From Muribaculaceae bacterium (lineage in GTDB: Bacteria > Bacteroidota > Bacteroidia > Bacteroidales > Muribaculaceae), in assembly GCA_902836725.1 (NCBI GenBank), contig CADFRV010000004.1:1-27316 (forward strand): a DNA stretch of 27,316 bases. Direction: 5' to 3'. How positions within the stretch are numbered: position 1 is the first letter of the stretch; each line of letters begins with the position of its first letter. A program made the translations under genes and the position numbers. The notes beneath the pieces were generated by a model, which did no database searches, was not told where the DNA came from, and worked only from the letters and a program-made list of their open reading frames with translations. Positions 1 through 7,107 of this stretch are shown in pieces.

Positions 1-1301
1 TTCACTTCCATAGAGGTGACTGGAGTGATGGTGACGGTGCCCCTGCGGGTATCGGCGTCGATGCGCACCAGGCGGCTCTCTGTTTCGGTAAACGGCTCTC
101 CGTCGGGTACCAGTGTGCCCTCTGCCTCGCCGAATGCAATCTTTTCACCTTTCTCTGTCACGCCCGTGAAGCTGTATGTGCCCGGTTTGAGGCGCACATA
201 ACCCGAGAAATTGCCGTCTATGGGGTGCATGGTCGGTTTGATGATCGACGACGGATCGGCCGTGATGGTATAGGGCTGTCCGTTCGATTTGTCGATATTG
301 AGGGTGATGATGCGGGTGCGGCGCGGATTGGCTTTGGTCTCGTCGTGGTGTACGTGATATACATACCTCATGTTGCCCTCGTTGTCAAAGAATACATCGC
401 CATGGCCCGATCCCATTTCGCCTACTATGTTGCGGTGTATGATGGGGCTGTTGGGATTCTTTGTCCAGGGCCCCATAGGAGAGGGTGCTGTGGCGTAGCC
501 TACCGCATAGTCGGTGCTCAGATAGTGGTTGGCCGAATAGAACATGTAGTAAAGACCGTCGATCTTCATTACCGTCGGGCCCTCCATGATGGGTGCGCTC
601 GGATATGCGTTGGTGGCCTCCCATCCTTCGGTATTGCGGAAACATTCTTTGGCATTACCTATGAACTTGCAGGTCTCGGGATCGAACTCGGCCACATGGA
701 GGATGTTGCCGCCGTTGAAACGCACATGGTAGAAGTAATATTTGCCGTCATCGTCGCGGAAGATGAAGGGGTCGATATTTTTGGCAGACTTGTCTACAGC
801 TCCTACCGTGCTCTGGGTATAGGTGCCGGTCAGTTCGTCTGATTTGGCCACGCAGGTCTGCTCCTCGGCCGTATAGGCAAACAGGTATTTGTCGCCGTCC
901 TTGAAAATCTGCGGTGCCCAGAAGCCCCAGGTGCCATACACGCTGTTGCCTTGTGTGACTATCATGGAGTCTTTGCGGGCATATCCCCAGTGCTGGAGGT
1001 CGGAACTTTCAAGGAGTGTGAATCCGTTGGGGCCGTAGCTGCGGGTGCCGGCCATGTAGAATTTGCCGTTTTCGGTATATATGGTCGGATCGGCCAGATA
1101 TATCTCCCTGGCGCGGGAGTTGCCGTTTTTCGCGAGTTTCAGGTGCAGCTCTACAGGTTCTGTACCCTCTTCGTCAACGGCGGAGCCGCTTATTGAAAGC
1201 TCTACAATGTTCTGTGTGGTGGTTGAGACTCTTGCTGGCGGATTGCCGTGGGCCGCCACAGACGCACAAGTCAAGAGACCCAGAAGTAGCATATGCTTCA
1301 T
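1..1301 (-). CDS. Exported glycoside hydrolase family 43 protein, partial (3' end beyond left edge)
   Basis: Reading leftwards from an ATG at 1299-1301, the frame stays open to the window edge (about 433 residues). It begins with a hydrophobic signal peptide (about residues 1-18). The GH43 five-bladed propeller follows, with its three expected acidic residues: D71 in LADPTIY (base), D177 in NIDPFIF (pKa modulator) and E240 in MEGPTV (acid). GSGHGDVFFD near residue 297 is also typical of the family. GH43 enzymes cleave arabinose- or xylose-containing plant polysaccharides; the exact substrate cannot be told from sequence alone. After about residue 345 a second, beta-rich module contains FSGYVRLKPGTYSF, which resembles the small SusE/SusF-type binding repeats (inference). 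No lipobox cysteine is seen, so a periplasmic location is likely. It probably belongs to a polysaccharide-utilisation locus continuing to the left. Confidence 0.88.
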   Translation of the reverse strand, partial: MKHMLLLGLLTCASVAAHGNPPARVSTTTQNIVELSISGSAVDEEGTEPVELHLKLAKNGNSRAREIYLADPTIYTENGKFYMAGTRSYGPNGFTLLESSDLQHWGYARKDSMIVTQGNSVYGTWGFWAPQIFKDGDKYLFAYTAEEQTCVAKSDELTGTYTQSTVGAVDKSAKNIDPFIFRDDDGKYYFYHVRFNGGNILHVAEFDPETCKFIGNAKECFRNTEGWEATNAYPSAPIMEGPTVMKIDGLYYMFYSANHYLSTDYAVGYATAPSPMGPWTKNPNSPIIHRNIVGEMGSGHGDVFFDNEGNMRYVYHVHHDETKANPRRTRIITLNIDKSNGQPYTITADPSSIIKPTMHPIDGNFSGYVRLKPGTYSFTGVTEKGEKIAFGEAEGTLVPDGEPFTETESRLVRIDADTRRGTVTITPVTSMEV

Positions 1302-1398
1302 GATATAGAAGTGAATTATTATGATATTACGTAAAAATTTATTTTGCAAGAAAATCAATTCGAGGTAAATAGGTTTATCGCAGATCTGTTTTCTTCCA

Positions 1399-1429
1399 CA
1401 AAAATACGAATAAACTCGTGCAAAGCAAA
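1399..1429 (-). promoter_or_regulatory. Bacteroidota-type promoter for the GH43 gene
   Basis: On the minus strand TTTG (1426-1429) lies 19 bases upstream of TATTTTTG (1399-1406), matching the known Bacteroidota sigma-factor consensus TTTG-N19-20-TAnnTTTG. Predicted transcription start is near 1392, giving a leader of roughly 90 bases before the ATG at 1301. A second -7-like element, TATCTTTG at 1443-1450, has a poorer upstream partner. Confidence 0.6.
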
Positions 1430-1629
1430 CTTCGGCAGTTCCCAAAGATAGAAAAAAACATCACCCTGCGACAATATTACAGATAATAAGACATTTTTAC
1501 TAGATGTATCATCCTCCCTGCTGGGGTTTGATAGAAAAGCGGAACGAGGGTGTGGCATACCGGCCTCTCAGGCTCCTGCCATCCGGAACCATTCTGACAG
1601 CACCCTCCCCATCCGGATAGAAACAAAGC

Positions 1630-1661
1630 GGTGTGTCAAAATTTGCGAATTTTGACACACC
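1630..1661 (-). terminator. Perfect 14-bp hairpin downstream of the SPFH gene
   Basis: GGTGTGTCAAAATT (1630-1643) and AATTTTGACACACC (1648-1661) are exact reverse complements around a 4-base loop. The hairpin lies 22 bases past the SPFH stop codon. On the minus strand it is followed by GCTTTGTTTC, a broken T-rich stretch, so it probably ends SPFH transcription. The arms are AT-rich toward the loop, and it could instead be one copy of a dispersed palindromic repeat. Confidence 0.6.
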
Positions 1662-1683
1662 CCTCAATTTGTATCTTTTGGTT

Positions 1684-2640
1684 TCAGGCGTCAGCGTTGA
1701 GTACAGGCTGTGCGGGTTCGTCGCTGCAGAGTACCACAAGCAGATTGCCTACAAGCTGTGCCTTGCGGGTATCGTCGAATTTGGCTACCTGATCCTTTTC
1801 TATGCGGTCTATGGCCATCTTCACCATGCTCACGGCTCCTTCCACAATCTTCTCGCGGGCCGAGATTATGGCCGATGCCTGTTGGCGGCGCAGCATCACG
1901 GCCGCAATCTCCGGGGCATAGGCAAGATAGTTGAGGCGCGCCTCCACAACCTCCATGCCGGCAATGGCGAGACGCTCGTTGATGGTCTTTTCAAGGAGTT
2001 CGTTGATCTCGTCCCCTCCGTCGCGCAGGGTGAGTTCATTGTCGTCCCCTCCGGTCTGGTCATATGCATAGCGCCCGGTGACTTCACGCAGGGCGGCATC
2101 GCTCTGTATGCGCACGAATTTTTCCAGGGCGGCATTGTTTATGCCTGATCCGTTGAGGCCGAGCGACTGAGAATCAATATCGAACACAGCGCGGTAGGTG
2201 TCTTTGATCTTCCATACGAGCACCATGCCTATAAGCACCGGATTGCCGACCTTGTCGTTGACTTTTATCGGGTCGATATCCATGTTGCGTATGCGCAGCG
2301 ACAATTTTTTGCGTGTAATGAACGGGTTCCCCCAGTAATATCCTGTCTTGCGCACTGTCCCCACATATTTGCCGAAGAATATCATCACACGCGCCTCGTT
2401 GGGCTCCTGTGTAAAATATCCGATACATCCCAGTATGAATATTATAAAAAGCACTCCCGCTATCGGAAATGCAAGTGCAGGATTTGTTTCATGCCAGGAA
2501 TACAACACTGCGAAGGCGATTGCCGGTACAAGAATGAAAGTGAAAAACAGCATTGCGAATCCCGATATGCACAGCCCTTTGAAGGGGCGTTCACGTTCCT
2601 CCTCGAAAGTGCCGGGATTGTCATTCAGATTATTGCTCAT
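1684..2640 (-). CDS. SPFH/band-7 domain membrane protein (stomatin/prohibitin-like)
   Basis: A 318-residue protein with two hydrophobic segments near the N-terminus (about residues 22-48 and 55-77). The SPFH/band-7 domain begins around EARVMIFFGKYVGTV and includes the typical strand GYYWGNPF. A helical, charged stretch follows (about residues 215-300, INELLEKTINERL through AREKIVEGAVSMVK). Family members oligomerise on the inner membrane and organise microdomains or regulate membrane proteases; the specific role here is unknown. The start at ATG 2638-2640 is the only one that keeps both membrane segments. No good TAnnTTTG element was found upstream. The gene stands alone: GH43 follows only after a hairpin, and the upstream neighbour diverges. 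Confidence 0.85.
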   Translation of the reverse strand: MSNNLNDNPGTFEEERERPFKGLCISGFAMLFFTFILVPAIAFAVLYSWHETNPALAFPIAGVLFIIFILGCIGYFTQEPNEARVMIFFGKYVGTVRKTGYYWGNPFITRKKLSLRIRNMDIDPIKVNDKVGNPVLIGMVLVWKIKDTYRAVFDIDSQSLGLNGSGINNAALEKFVRIQSDAALREVTGRYAYDQTGGDDNELTLRDGGDEINELLEKTINERLAIAGMEVVEARLNYLAYAPEIAAVMLRRQQASAIISAREKIVEGAVSMVKMAIDRIEKDQVAKFDDTRKAQLVGNLLVVLCSDEPAQPVLNADA

Positions 2641-2911
2641 ATCTAAAAAAATTAAATAGGTTTAGTTTTGTTAATGCATGCCCCTGGAATGGGATTATGT
2701 TATCTGTGGCGGCAGTAAAATTAATCATTAAAAGTAATATCTGCAAATAATTTTGTAATCGCTTTCCGGGGTTTTTCATGCCGGAATTAGCCCCTGAAAA
2801 CCGCTCTGAAAAGGTGTGTGTAAGTAAAAATGCCCATTTGGATTTTTGAAAATCGGCTTTCTGGGGCTTGTAAAGACATTTTGCTAAAATTTTATTAAAT
2901 TTGTTTGCAAA

Positions 2912-2943
2912 ATGTTTGCAGATACGATTTGCCTTTTATATCT
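2912..2943 (+). promoter_or_regulatory. Strong Bacteroidota promoter not adjacent to any protein gene
   Basis: TTTG near 2912, a 20-base spacer, then TATCTTTG ending near 2945 match the Bacteroidota consensus fully. Transcription should start about 2950-2955. The nearest plus-strand gene start is about 480 bases downstream, so the promoter most likely drives a non-coding RNA or a very long ptb leader. Coordinates are accurate to a few bases. Confidence 0.6.
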
Positions 2944-2949
2944 TTGCAA

Positions 2950-3157
2950 CATACAAAGTGAATAACTTATGCTACCCCGCCGGTATTCCGGTTTTAAAAG
3001 CAAATATATTGGTTGGACTGACAGATTTTTTTTACATTTTTGAACGATTGGACATATTTTTCATTATTTGGGGTAGCACGGATTTTATCCGGAATATAAT
3101 TCTCTTCATCTGATTTAATATTCCCTGTGGAAGGAGCCAGCGGTTGGTTCCTTCCAC
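2950..3157 (+). ncRNA. Candidate structured non-coding RNA with pseudoknot-like pairing
   Basis: Downstream of the consensus promoter, TGCTACCCC (2970-2978) pairs exactly with GGGGTAGCA (3070-3078), and TATTCCGG (2984-2991) pairs exactly with CCGGAATA (3089-3096). The four arms run a-b-a'-b', so both helices together would form a pseudoknot, or they are alternative folds. b can also join a local hairpin, CCGG-TATT-CCGG. The region ends in a 13-bp stem (3127-3139 with 3145-3157, one G-U pair, 5-base loop), which could end the RNA although no T-run follows. It was not recognised as RNase P, tmRNA or SRP RNA. A Bacteroidales 6S-type RNA or a regulatory leader of ptb are alternatives. Confidence 0.4.
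3127..3157 (+). terminator. 13-bp hairpin at the end of the candidate RNA
   Basis: GTGGAAGGAGCCA (3127-3139) pairs with TGGTTCCTTCCAC (3145-3157) with a single G-U pair and loop GCGGT. The stem is very stable, but the downstream bases (TATGTTGGG) are not a clear T-tract, so terminator function is an inference. Confidence 0.4.
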
Positions 3158-3209
3158 TATGTTGGGTTATGTCGTTTGATGTCTCCCCTGTATGTTCATA
3201 TTGACCGAA

Positions 3210-3238
3210 ATTGCACAAAATCGATGAGTTTGTGCAAT
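3210..3238. repeat. 10-bp inverted repeat upstream of ptb
   Basis: ATTGCACAAA (3210-3219) and TTTGTGCAAT (3229-3238) are exact reverse complements around 9 bases. The site is about 190 bases upstream of the ptb start and could be a regulator-binding dyad or an RNA hairpin. No regulator gene is present nearby to decide. Confidence 0.4.
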
Positions 3239-3429
3239 GAATGTGCGAAATGATGCTAAATAAGTTTTGCTAAAATCTTCTGTTGGCATGATTTTGTAAG
3301 TACAGGGAGGTTGAATGGCGCTTAAATGTTAAAATGAAAGTGGAATAAATTGAATTTTTAAGCAGATTTTTTGTTCGTAAAATTGTGCATTTTCAAAAAT
3401 ATTTCGGATATTTGCAAAAACATATTATT

Positions 3430-4350
3430 ATGGCCATGGAAGAGATCAGAACCTTTGCCCGGATTTATGATCATCTGGGAAGTATGGATTGCCGCAAGCG
3501 TATTGCGGTTGTGTGTCCAGATGATGCATGTACCCGCTCCGCGATAGCGGAAGCTCTGAAAAAAGGGCTTGCGGATTTCCTGCTGGTAAGCACTTCTGAC
3601 GCTCTTGCCACATTGCCTGAAGATATTTCCTGCCACGGCGGAGAAAGGGTGATGACGCGTGAGGCGGCATCGCCTGACGACGCGGCTGCCAAAGCTGTGG
3701 AGGCCGTGCGCGCCGGAGAGGCCGACATACTCATGAAGGGATTGATCAACACGGATAATTTCCTGCGGGCGATCCTCAATAAAGAGCACGCACTGCTGCC
3801 AAAAGGCAATGTGCTCACCCATCTGTCGGTGGCGCAACTGCCCGGATATCACAAGCTGATATTTTTCGGAGATGTGGCCGTAATACCTTACCCCACGCTC
3901 CAGCAGCGGGTTGAAATGCTTAAATATAATGTGGCTACATGCCGCAAATTCGGCATCGCATGCCCCAAAGTGGCGTTGATACATTTTACTGAGAAAGTAA
4001 ACGAGAAGTTCCCCAACTCGGTGGATTATGTGGCTCTTGAGAAGATGGCCGCGGAAGGGGAGTTCGGTCCTGTAGAGATGGGAGGGCCTATGGATGTGAA
4101 GACCGCCTGTGACAGGCACAGCGCCGAAGTAAAAGGTATCGCTTCGTCGGTGTGCGGTGATGCGGATCTGCTCATGTTCCCGAATATAGAATCAGGCAAT
4201 ACGTTCTACAAGACCATAACCCTGTTCGGCGGAGCCGATATCGCGGGGATGCTCCAGGGAGCCATATGTCCGGTGATCCTTACAAGCCGGAGCGACACCA
4301 CACTTTCAAAACTGTCGAGCATGGCTCTGGCGTGTCTCAGCGCGCTCTGA
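3430..4350 (+). CDS. ptb: Phosphate butyryltransferase (phosphate acetyl/butyryl transferase family)
   Basis: Catalyses butyryl-CoA (or a related acyl-CoA) plus phosphate to acyl-phosphate and CoA in the cytoplasm. The 306-residue length suits Ptb and is shorter than many Pta proteins. Family signatures are visible: DILMKGLINTDNFLRA, GNVLTHLSVAQLPGYHK, GDVAVIPYP and the C-terminal LLMFPNIESGNTFYKT. A longer frame opens at 3385, but ATG at 3430 (MAMEEIRTF) fits the family N-terminus better. A partial -7 element (GATATTTG) also lies just before it, inside the longer version; ATG at 3436 is also possible. The gene is followed after 83 bases by butyrate kinase, the usual partner, which supports the butyryl rather than acetyl assignment. 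Branched-chain acyl-CoA could be a natural substrate as well. Confidence 0.88.
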   Translation: MAMEEIRTFARIYDHLGSMDCRKRIAVVCPDDACTRSAIAEALKKGLADFLLVSTSDALATLPEDISCHGGERVMTREAASPDDAAAKAVEAVRAGEADILMKGLINTDNFLRAILNKEHALLPKGNVLTHLSVAQLPGYHKLIFFGDVAVIPYPTLQQRVEMLKYNVATCRKFGIACPKVALIHFTEKVNEKFPNSVDYVALEKMAAEGEFGPVEMGGPMDVKTACDRHSAEVKGIASSVCGDADLLMFPNIESGNTFYKTITLFGGADIAGMLQGAICPVILTSRSDTTLSKLSSMALACLSAL

Positions 4351-4433
4351 GCCGATATTGCGACTACGGCAAGGATATTGCCACACAACTCTTTTACCAT
4401 AACCAGACAGAAGACAGATAAAAGCGTATAATA

Positions 4434-5555
4434 ATGAAGATACTTGCAATAAATCCCGGTTCTACTTCAACAAAGATGGCAGTGTTCGAGGACACTACAC
4501 CAGTGCTTACACTAAGTCTCAGACATAGTGTTGAGGATCTGGAGCCATTCCCGAAAGTGATTGATCAGTTTGATTTTCGCAAGAACCTTATTCTTAAAGC
4601 GTTGGCCGACAACGGTATCCCGTTTGAGTTTGACGCGGTGGTAGGCCGCGGAGGTCTTCTCAGGCCGATACCGGGTGGAGTTTACGAGGTAAACGACGCC
4701 ATGATAGCGGATATACGCAAAGTGCGCCGCAGCCATGCCTGCAATCTCGGCTGCCTGATAGCACGCGATCTCGCCGACGAGCTCGGGTGCAAAGCTTTTA
4801 TCGCCGATCCGGGTGTGGTTGACGAGCTTGATGAGATAGCCCGTGTGACGGGATCCCCCCTTATGCCCCGCACCACCACATGGCATGCCCTGAACCAGCG
4901 TGCCATCGGGCGCCGTTTTGCGGCCGAGCAGAGCGCTCTCCGCGGGGAACGTCTCAGATATGAGGATTTCAATCTTATCATTTGCCATCTCGGCGGCGGC
5001 ATCTCGATCGGCGCACACAAGGACGGCAAGGCCATTGATGTGAACAACGCTTTCGACGGCGAGGGACCTTTCTCTCCCGAGCGTGCCGGTTCACTTCCGT
5101 CGGGATCGCTTATCGACCTCTGTTTCTCAGGACGGTACAGCAAGGACGAACTCAAAAAACGCATCAGCGGGAAAGCCGGTCTGGCAGCGCATCTCGGCAC
5201 CACCCACATTCCCGAAATACTTGAGCGCATAGAGAATGGCGACGATTATGCGCGCCTTGTCCTTGACGCCATGATATATCAGATCGCGAAGCATATAGCT
5301 TCACTCGGCCCGGTGTTCTACGGGAAGGTGGACGCCATACTCATCACGGGAGGTATCGCATATTCCGATTATGTGATCTCACGCCTGAAAGAGCGTATCT
5401 CCTACATGGCTCCTGTGCATGTATATCCCGGAGAGGACGAGCTTGAGGCACTTGCCCTAAATGCCCTCGGCGCCCTCAAGGGGGAACTACCCGTGCAGGT
5501 ATATACACAAAAAAAAGCTAAACCCCTCCCTTGCGCCGAGCCGCAACTGAACTGA
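4434..5555 (+). CDS. buk: Butyrate kinase
   Basis: Converts butyryl-phosphate plus ADP to butyrate plus ATP, completing the ptb-buk route and giving substrate-level ATP. The protein starts with the acetokinase-family phosphate loop MKILAINPGSTSTK. Near residues 180-220 it carries HLGGGISIGAH and DGEGPFSPERAGSLP, characteristic of the butyrate kinase branch rather than AckA. DAILITGGIAYSD near residue 302 is the C-terminal nucleotide-binding segment. At 373 residues it is slightly longer than typical Buk because of a tail of about 18 residues (YTQKKAKPLPCAEPQLN). It lies 83 bases downstream of ptb and 39 bases upstream of the FNT gene, all on the same strand, probably one operon. Isobutyrate or similar acids are possible alternative products. 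Confidence 0.92.
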   Translation: MKILAINPGSTSTKMAVFEDTTPVLTLSLRHSVEDLEPFPKVIDQFDFRKNLILKALADNGIPFEFDAVVGRGGLLRPIPGGVYEVNDAMIADIRKVRRSHACNLGCLIARDLADELGCKAFIADPGVVDELDEIARVTGSPLMPRTTTWHALNQRAIGRRFAAEQSALRGERLRYEDFNLIICHLGGGISIGAHKDGKAIDVNNAFDGEGPFSPERAGSLPSGSLIDLCFSGRYSKDELKKRISGKAGLAAHLGTTHIPEILERIENGDDYARLVLDAMIYQIAKHIASLGPVFYGKVDAILITGGIAYSDYVISRLKERISYMAPVHVYPGEDELEALALNALGALKGELPVQVYTQKKAKPLPCAEPQLN

Positions 5556-5594
5556 GACAGTATGCCGGAGAGGGGTAAAACAGTTAGTTGAAAT

Positions 5595-6383
5595 ATGGCT
5601 CTGATATCACATCCACAGCTTATCACGCTTGTAGAGAAAATAGGCTGCGACAAGACGTCGCTTGCCGTAGGCCGTCTGGCCGTGTTATCTGTAATGGCGG
5701 GAGCGTTTATCGCGCTCGGCGGCATTCTTTCGGTTTTCATCGGTTTCGGCATGCCGGGACTGGCAGCTGAAAATCCGGGCATCCAGAAACTTCTGAGCGG
5801 CCTGATGTTCCCCATAGGTCTGTTTCTGATAGTGCTTTTCGGGGGAGAACTCTTCACAGGAAACAATGCCGTGCTTATGCCGGGATGCTACCGGCGCCGG
5901 TTCGGATTTTTCACCGTGGTGCGCCACTGGACCCTTGTGTGGGTGTTTAATTTCGTGGGAGCTTTGATATTCACATACCTGTTCGTGTATATGAGCGGTC
6001 TGACGGCTTCCGAACCATACCATACGGCAGTGATCAACATCGCACAGGCGAAAGCCGCCCTCCCCTGGAGCGTGTCTTTTGTAAAGGGAATCGCAGCAAA
6101 CTGGTGTGTGTGTCTCGCCGTATGGCTCTGTCTGATGGTAGATAACCTCCCGGCCAAGATGCTCGCATGCTGGATTCCGGTAGGAGCGTTCGTGATGCTC
6201 GGCTATGAGCACAGCATCGCAAATATGTTTTTCATCCCGGCAGGAATGCTGGAGGGGGCCGATGTGGATATGGCCGCTCTGTTCAATAACCTCATACCGG
6301 TCACGCTGGGAAACATCGCAGGCGGCGCATTGCTCGTGGGCACACTCTTCCACGGGCTTCACGGCCGTGTGAAGAAACAGTAA
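5595..6383 (+). CDS. Formate/nitrite transporter (FNT) family channel
   Basis: A 262-residue inner-membrane protein with about six hydrophobic segments, the normal FNT size. Two family hallmarks are present: GGELFTGN (residues 83-90) and the central-pore histidine H206 in GYEHSIANMFFIP. KGIAANWCVCLAVW (about 164-177) is the third typical segment. Family members form pentamers, each protomer passing a small monocarboxylate or anion such as formate, nitrite, lactate or hydrosulfide. Location 39 bases behind buk suggests export of fermentation acids, most simply formate; butyrate passage is speculative. FocA, NirC and HSC subtypes cannot be separated with confidence, so no symbol is given. A hairpin terminator follows at 6401-6452. 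Confidence 0.9.
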   Translation: MALISHPQLITLVEKIGCDKTSLAVGRLAVLSVMAGAFIALGGILSVFIGFGMPGLAAENPGIQKLLSGLMFPIGLFLIVLFGGELFTGNNAVLMPGCYRRRFGFFTVVRHWTLVWVFNFVGALIFTYLFVYMSGLTASEPYHTAVINIAQAKAALPWSVSFVKGIAANWCVCLAVWLCLMVDNLPAKMLACWIPVGAFVMLGYEHSIANMFFIPAGMLEGADVDMAALFNNLIPVTLGNIAGGALLVGTLFHGLHGRVKKQ

Positions 6384-6400
6384 GCTATAAAAGAATATAA

Positions 6401-6452
6401 AACGTTCCCGGAACGGCGCCTGTCATGCGACGGTGACTGTCCCGGGAACGTT
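6401..6452. terminator. Bidirectional terminator between the convergent FNT and queE genes
   Basis: AACGTTCCCGG (6401-6411) and CCGGGAACGTT (6442-6452) form an exact 11-bp stem. The flanks are A-rich on the left (ATAAA) and T-rich on the right (GTGTTTTAT), so the hairpin can end transcription from both sides. The roughly 30-base loop is larger than usual and may fold further. Confidence 0.75.
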
Positions 6453-6477
6453 GTGTTTTATCCGTCAGGGATATGGA

Positions 6478-7089
6478 TTATCTTACATCGAGTATCTTAT
6501 GCGTCTGAAGCGACAGGCGCCACACGGGATGTTCCAGTATGTAGGTTATGGCGGCTTCGGTGATGGCACGGTTACGGACCGGATCGCCCACATCGCAAGG
6601 CTGCAGCGAGCATACCGCATTGTGGCGTGCTGCCAGACATTCATAACGCTTCAGCTGTTCCTCCACATTCTTCGGCAGAGGGAGCACCTCAGCCTCGAAG
6701 ACCACTTTAAGCTCGTCGATGCGTCTGAGCTTCACCGGAGAGCTTTTGGGTGAGCATGTGATGTGGTCGATGAGGCGTAATGCCTCGTCTGGCAGGTCTA
6801 TGGAGCCGTTCGTCTCTATCTGTATCTTCTTACCTGCTTCCCTGAGTTTTTTCAGGAATGAGGGTGTAAGCTGCAATGTAGGTTCCCCGCCGGTGATCAC
6901 CACAAAGGGGGCAGGGTAGCGGAGTGTCTTGGAGACGATCTCCTCCTCGGTCATTTCGGTGAATGCCTCATGACGGGTATCGCAGAAACTGCATTTCAGG
7001 TTGCATCCGGAGAGGCGCACGAAAACAGACGGAGATCCCGTGCGGTATCCTTCCCCCTGCAGTGAATAGAAGATCTCGTTTACTTTCAT
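6478..7089 (-). CDS. queE: 7-carboxy-7-deazaguanine synthase (radical SAM)
   Basis: Converts 6-carboxytetrahydropterin to 7-carboxy-7-deazaguanine in the preQ0/queuosine pathway, using S-adenosylmethionine and a 4Fe-4S cluster. The cluster motif CxxxCxxC is seen at C29, C33 and C36 in SGCNLKCSFCDTRH, preceded by the typical FYSLQGEG. TGGEP (66-70) is the SAM-binding segment, and SPK near residue 113 fits QueE. Length (203) is normal. It follows queD after 18 bases and shares its transcript. queC and queF are not in the window. Confidence 0.93.
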   Translation of the reverse strand: MKVNEIFYSLQGEGYRTGSPSVFVRLSGCNLKCSFCDTRHEAFTEMTEEEIVSKTLRYPAPFVVITGGEPTLQLTPSFLKKLREAGKKIQIETNGSIDLPDEALRLIDHITCSPKSSPVKLRRIDELKVVFEAEVLPLPKNVEEQLKRYECLAARHNAVCSLQPCDVGDPVRNRAITEAAITYILEHPVWRLSLQTHKILDVR

Positions 7090-7107
7090 ATGATCATGCG
7101 CATAAAA

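Larger units (their letters stand above)
1302..1683. other. Intergenic region between the GH43 gene and the SPFH gene
   Basis: About 380 bases with no convincing gene. It holds the GH43 promoter, the SPFH hairpin terminator (1630-1661), and a GC-richer stretch at about 1505-1629. That stretch carries CCATCCGGA twice and a GAGGGTG/CACCCTC inverted pair, which gives it the look of a dispersed repeat rather than a gene. Open frames here are short and lack any recognisable domain. Confidence 0.5.
2641..3429. other. Long divergent intergenic region with promoter and candidate structured RNA
   Basis: Nearly 790 bases without a convincing protein gene. It is strongly AT-rich in 2640-2960 and 3160-3430. 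It holds a consensus promoter (2912-2943), a candidate structured RNA (about 2950-3157), and a 10-bp inverted repeat (3210-3238). TTTTGCTAAAAT occurs exactly twice, at 2879-2890 and 3265-3276. The short open frame beginning at 2970 has no recognisable family. No tRNA was seen. Confidence 0.6.

Noticed and set aside
225..842. Open plus-strand frame of about 205 codons
   Set aside because: It lies antisense to the GH43 gene, whose catalytic motifs are clear on the other strand; the product has no recognisable family.
1633..2148. Open plus-strand frame of about 171 codons
   Set aside because: Antisense to the SPFH gene and begins inside its terminator hairpin.
2970..3039. Small frame starting with ATG inside the candidate RNA
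   Set aside because: Only about 22 codons with no good ribosome-binding site, and its bases form the predicted helices; not supported as a gene.
2950..3157. Assignment as tmRNA, RNase P RNA or SRP RNA
   Set aside because: No CCA end or T-arm, no conserved RNase P core and no SRP Alu or S-domain loop was seen.
3358..4119. Open minus-strand frame of about 253 codons
   Set aside because: Antisense to ptb, which has full family signatures; the opposite frame is a by-product of codon bias.
5685..6362. Open minus-strand frame of about 225 codons
   Set aside because: Antisense to the FNT channel gene; histidine- and charge-rich with no domain.
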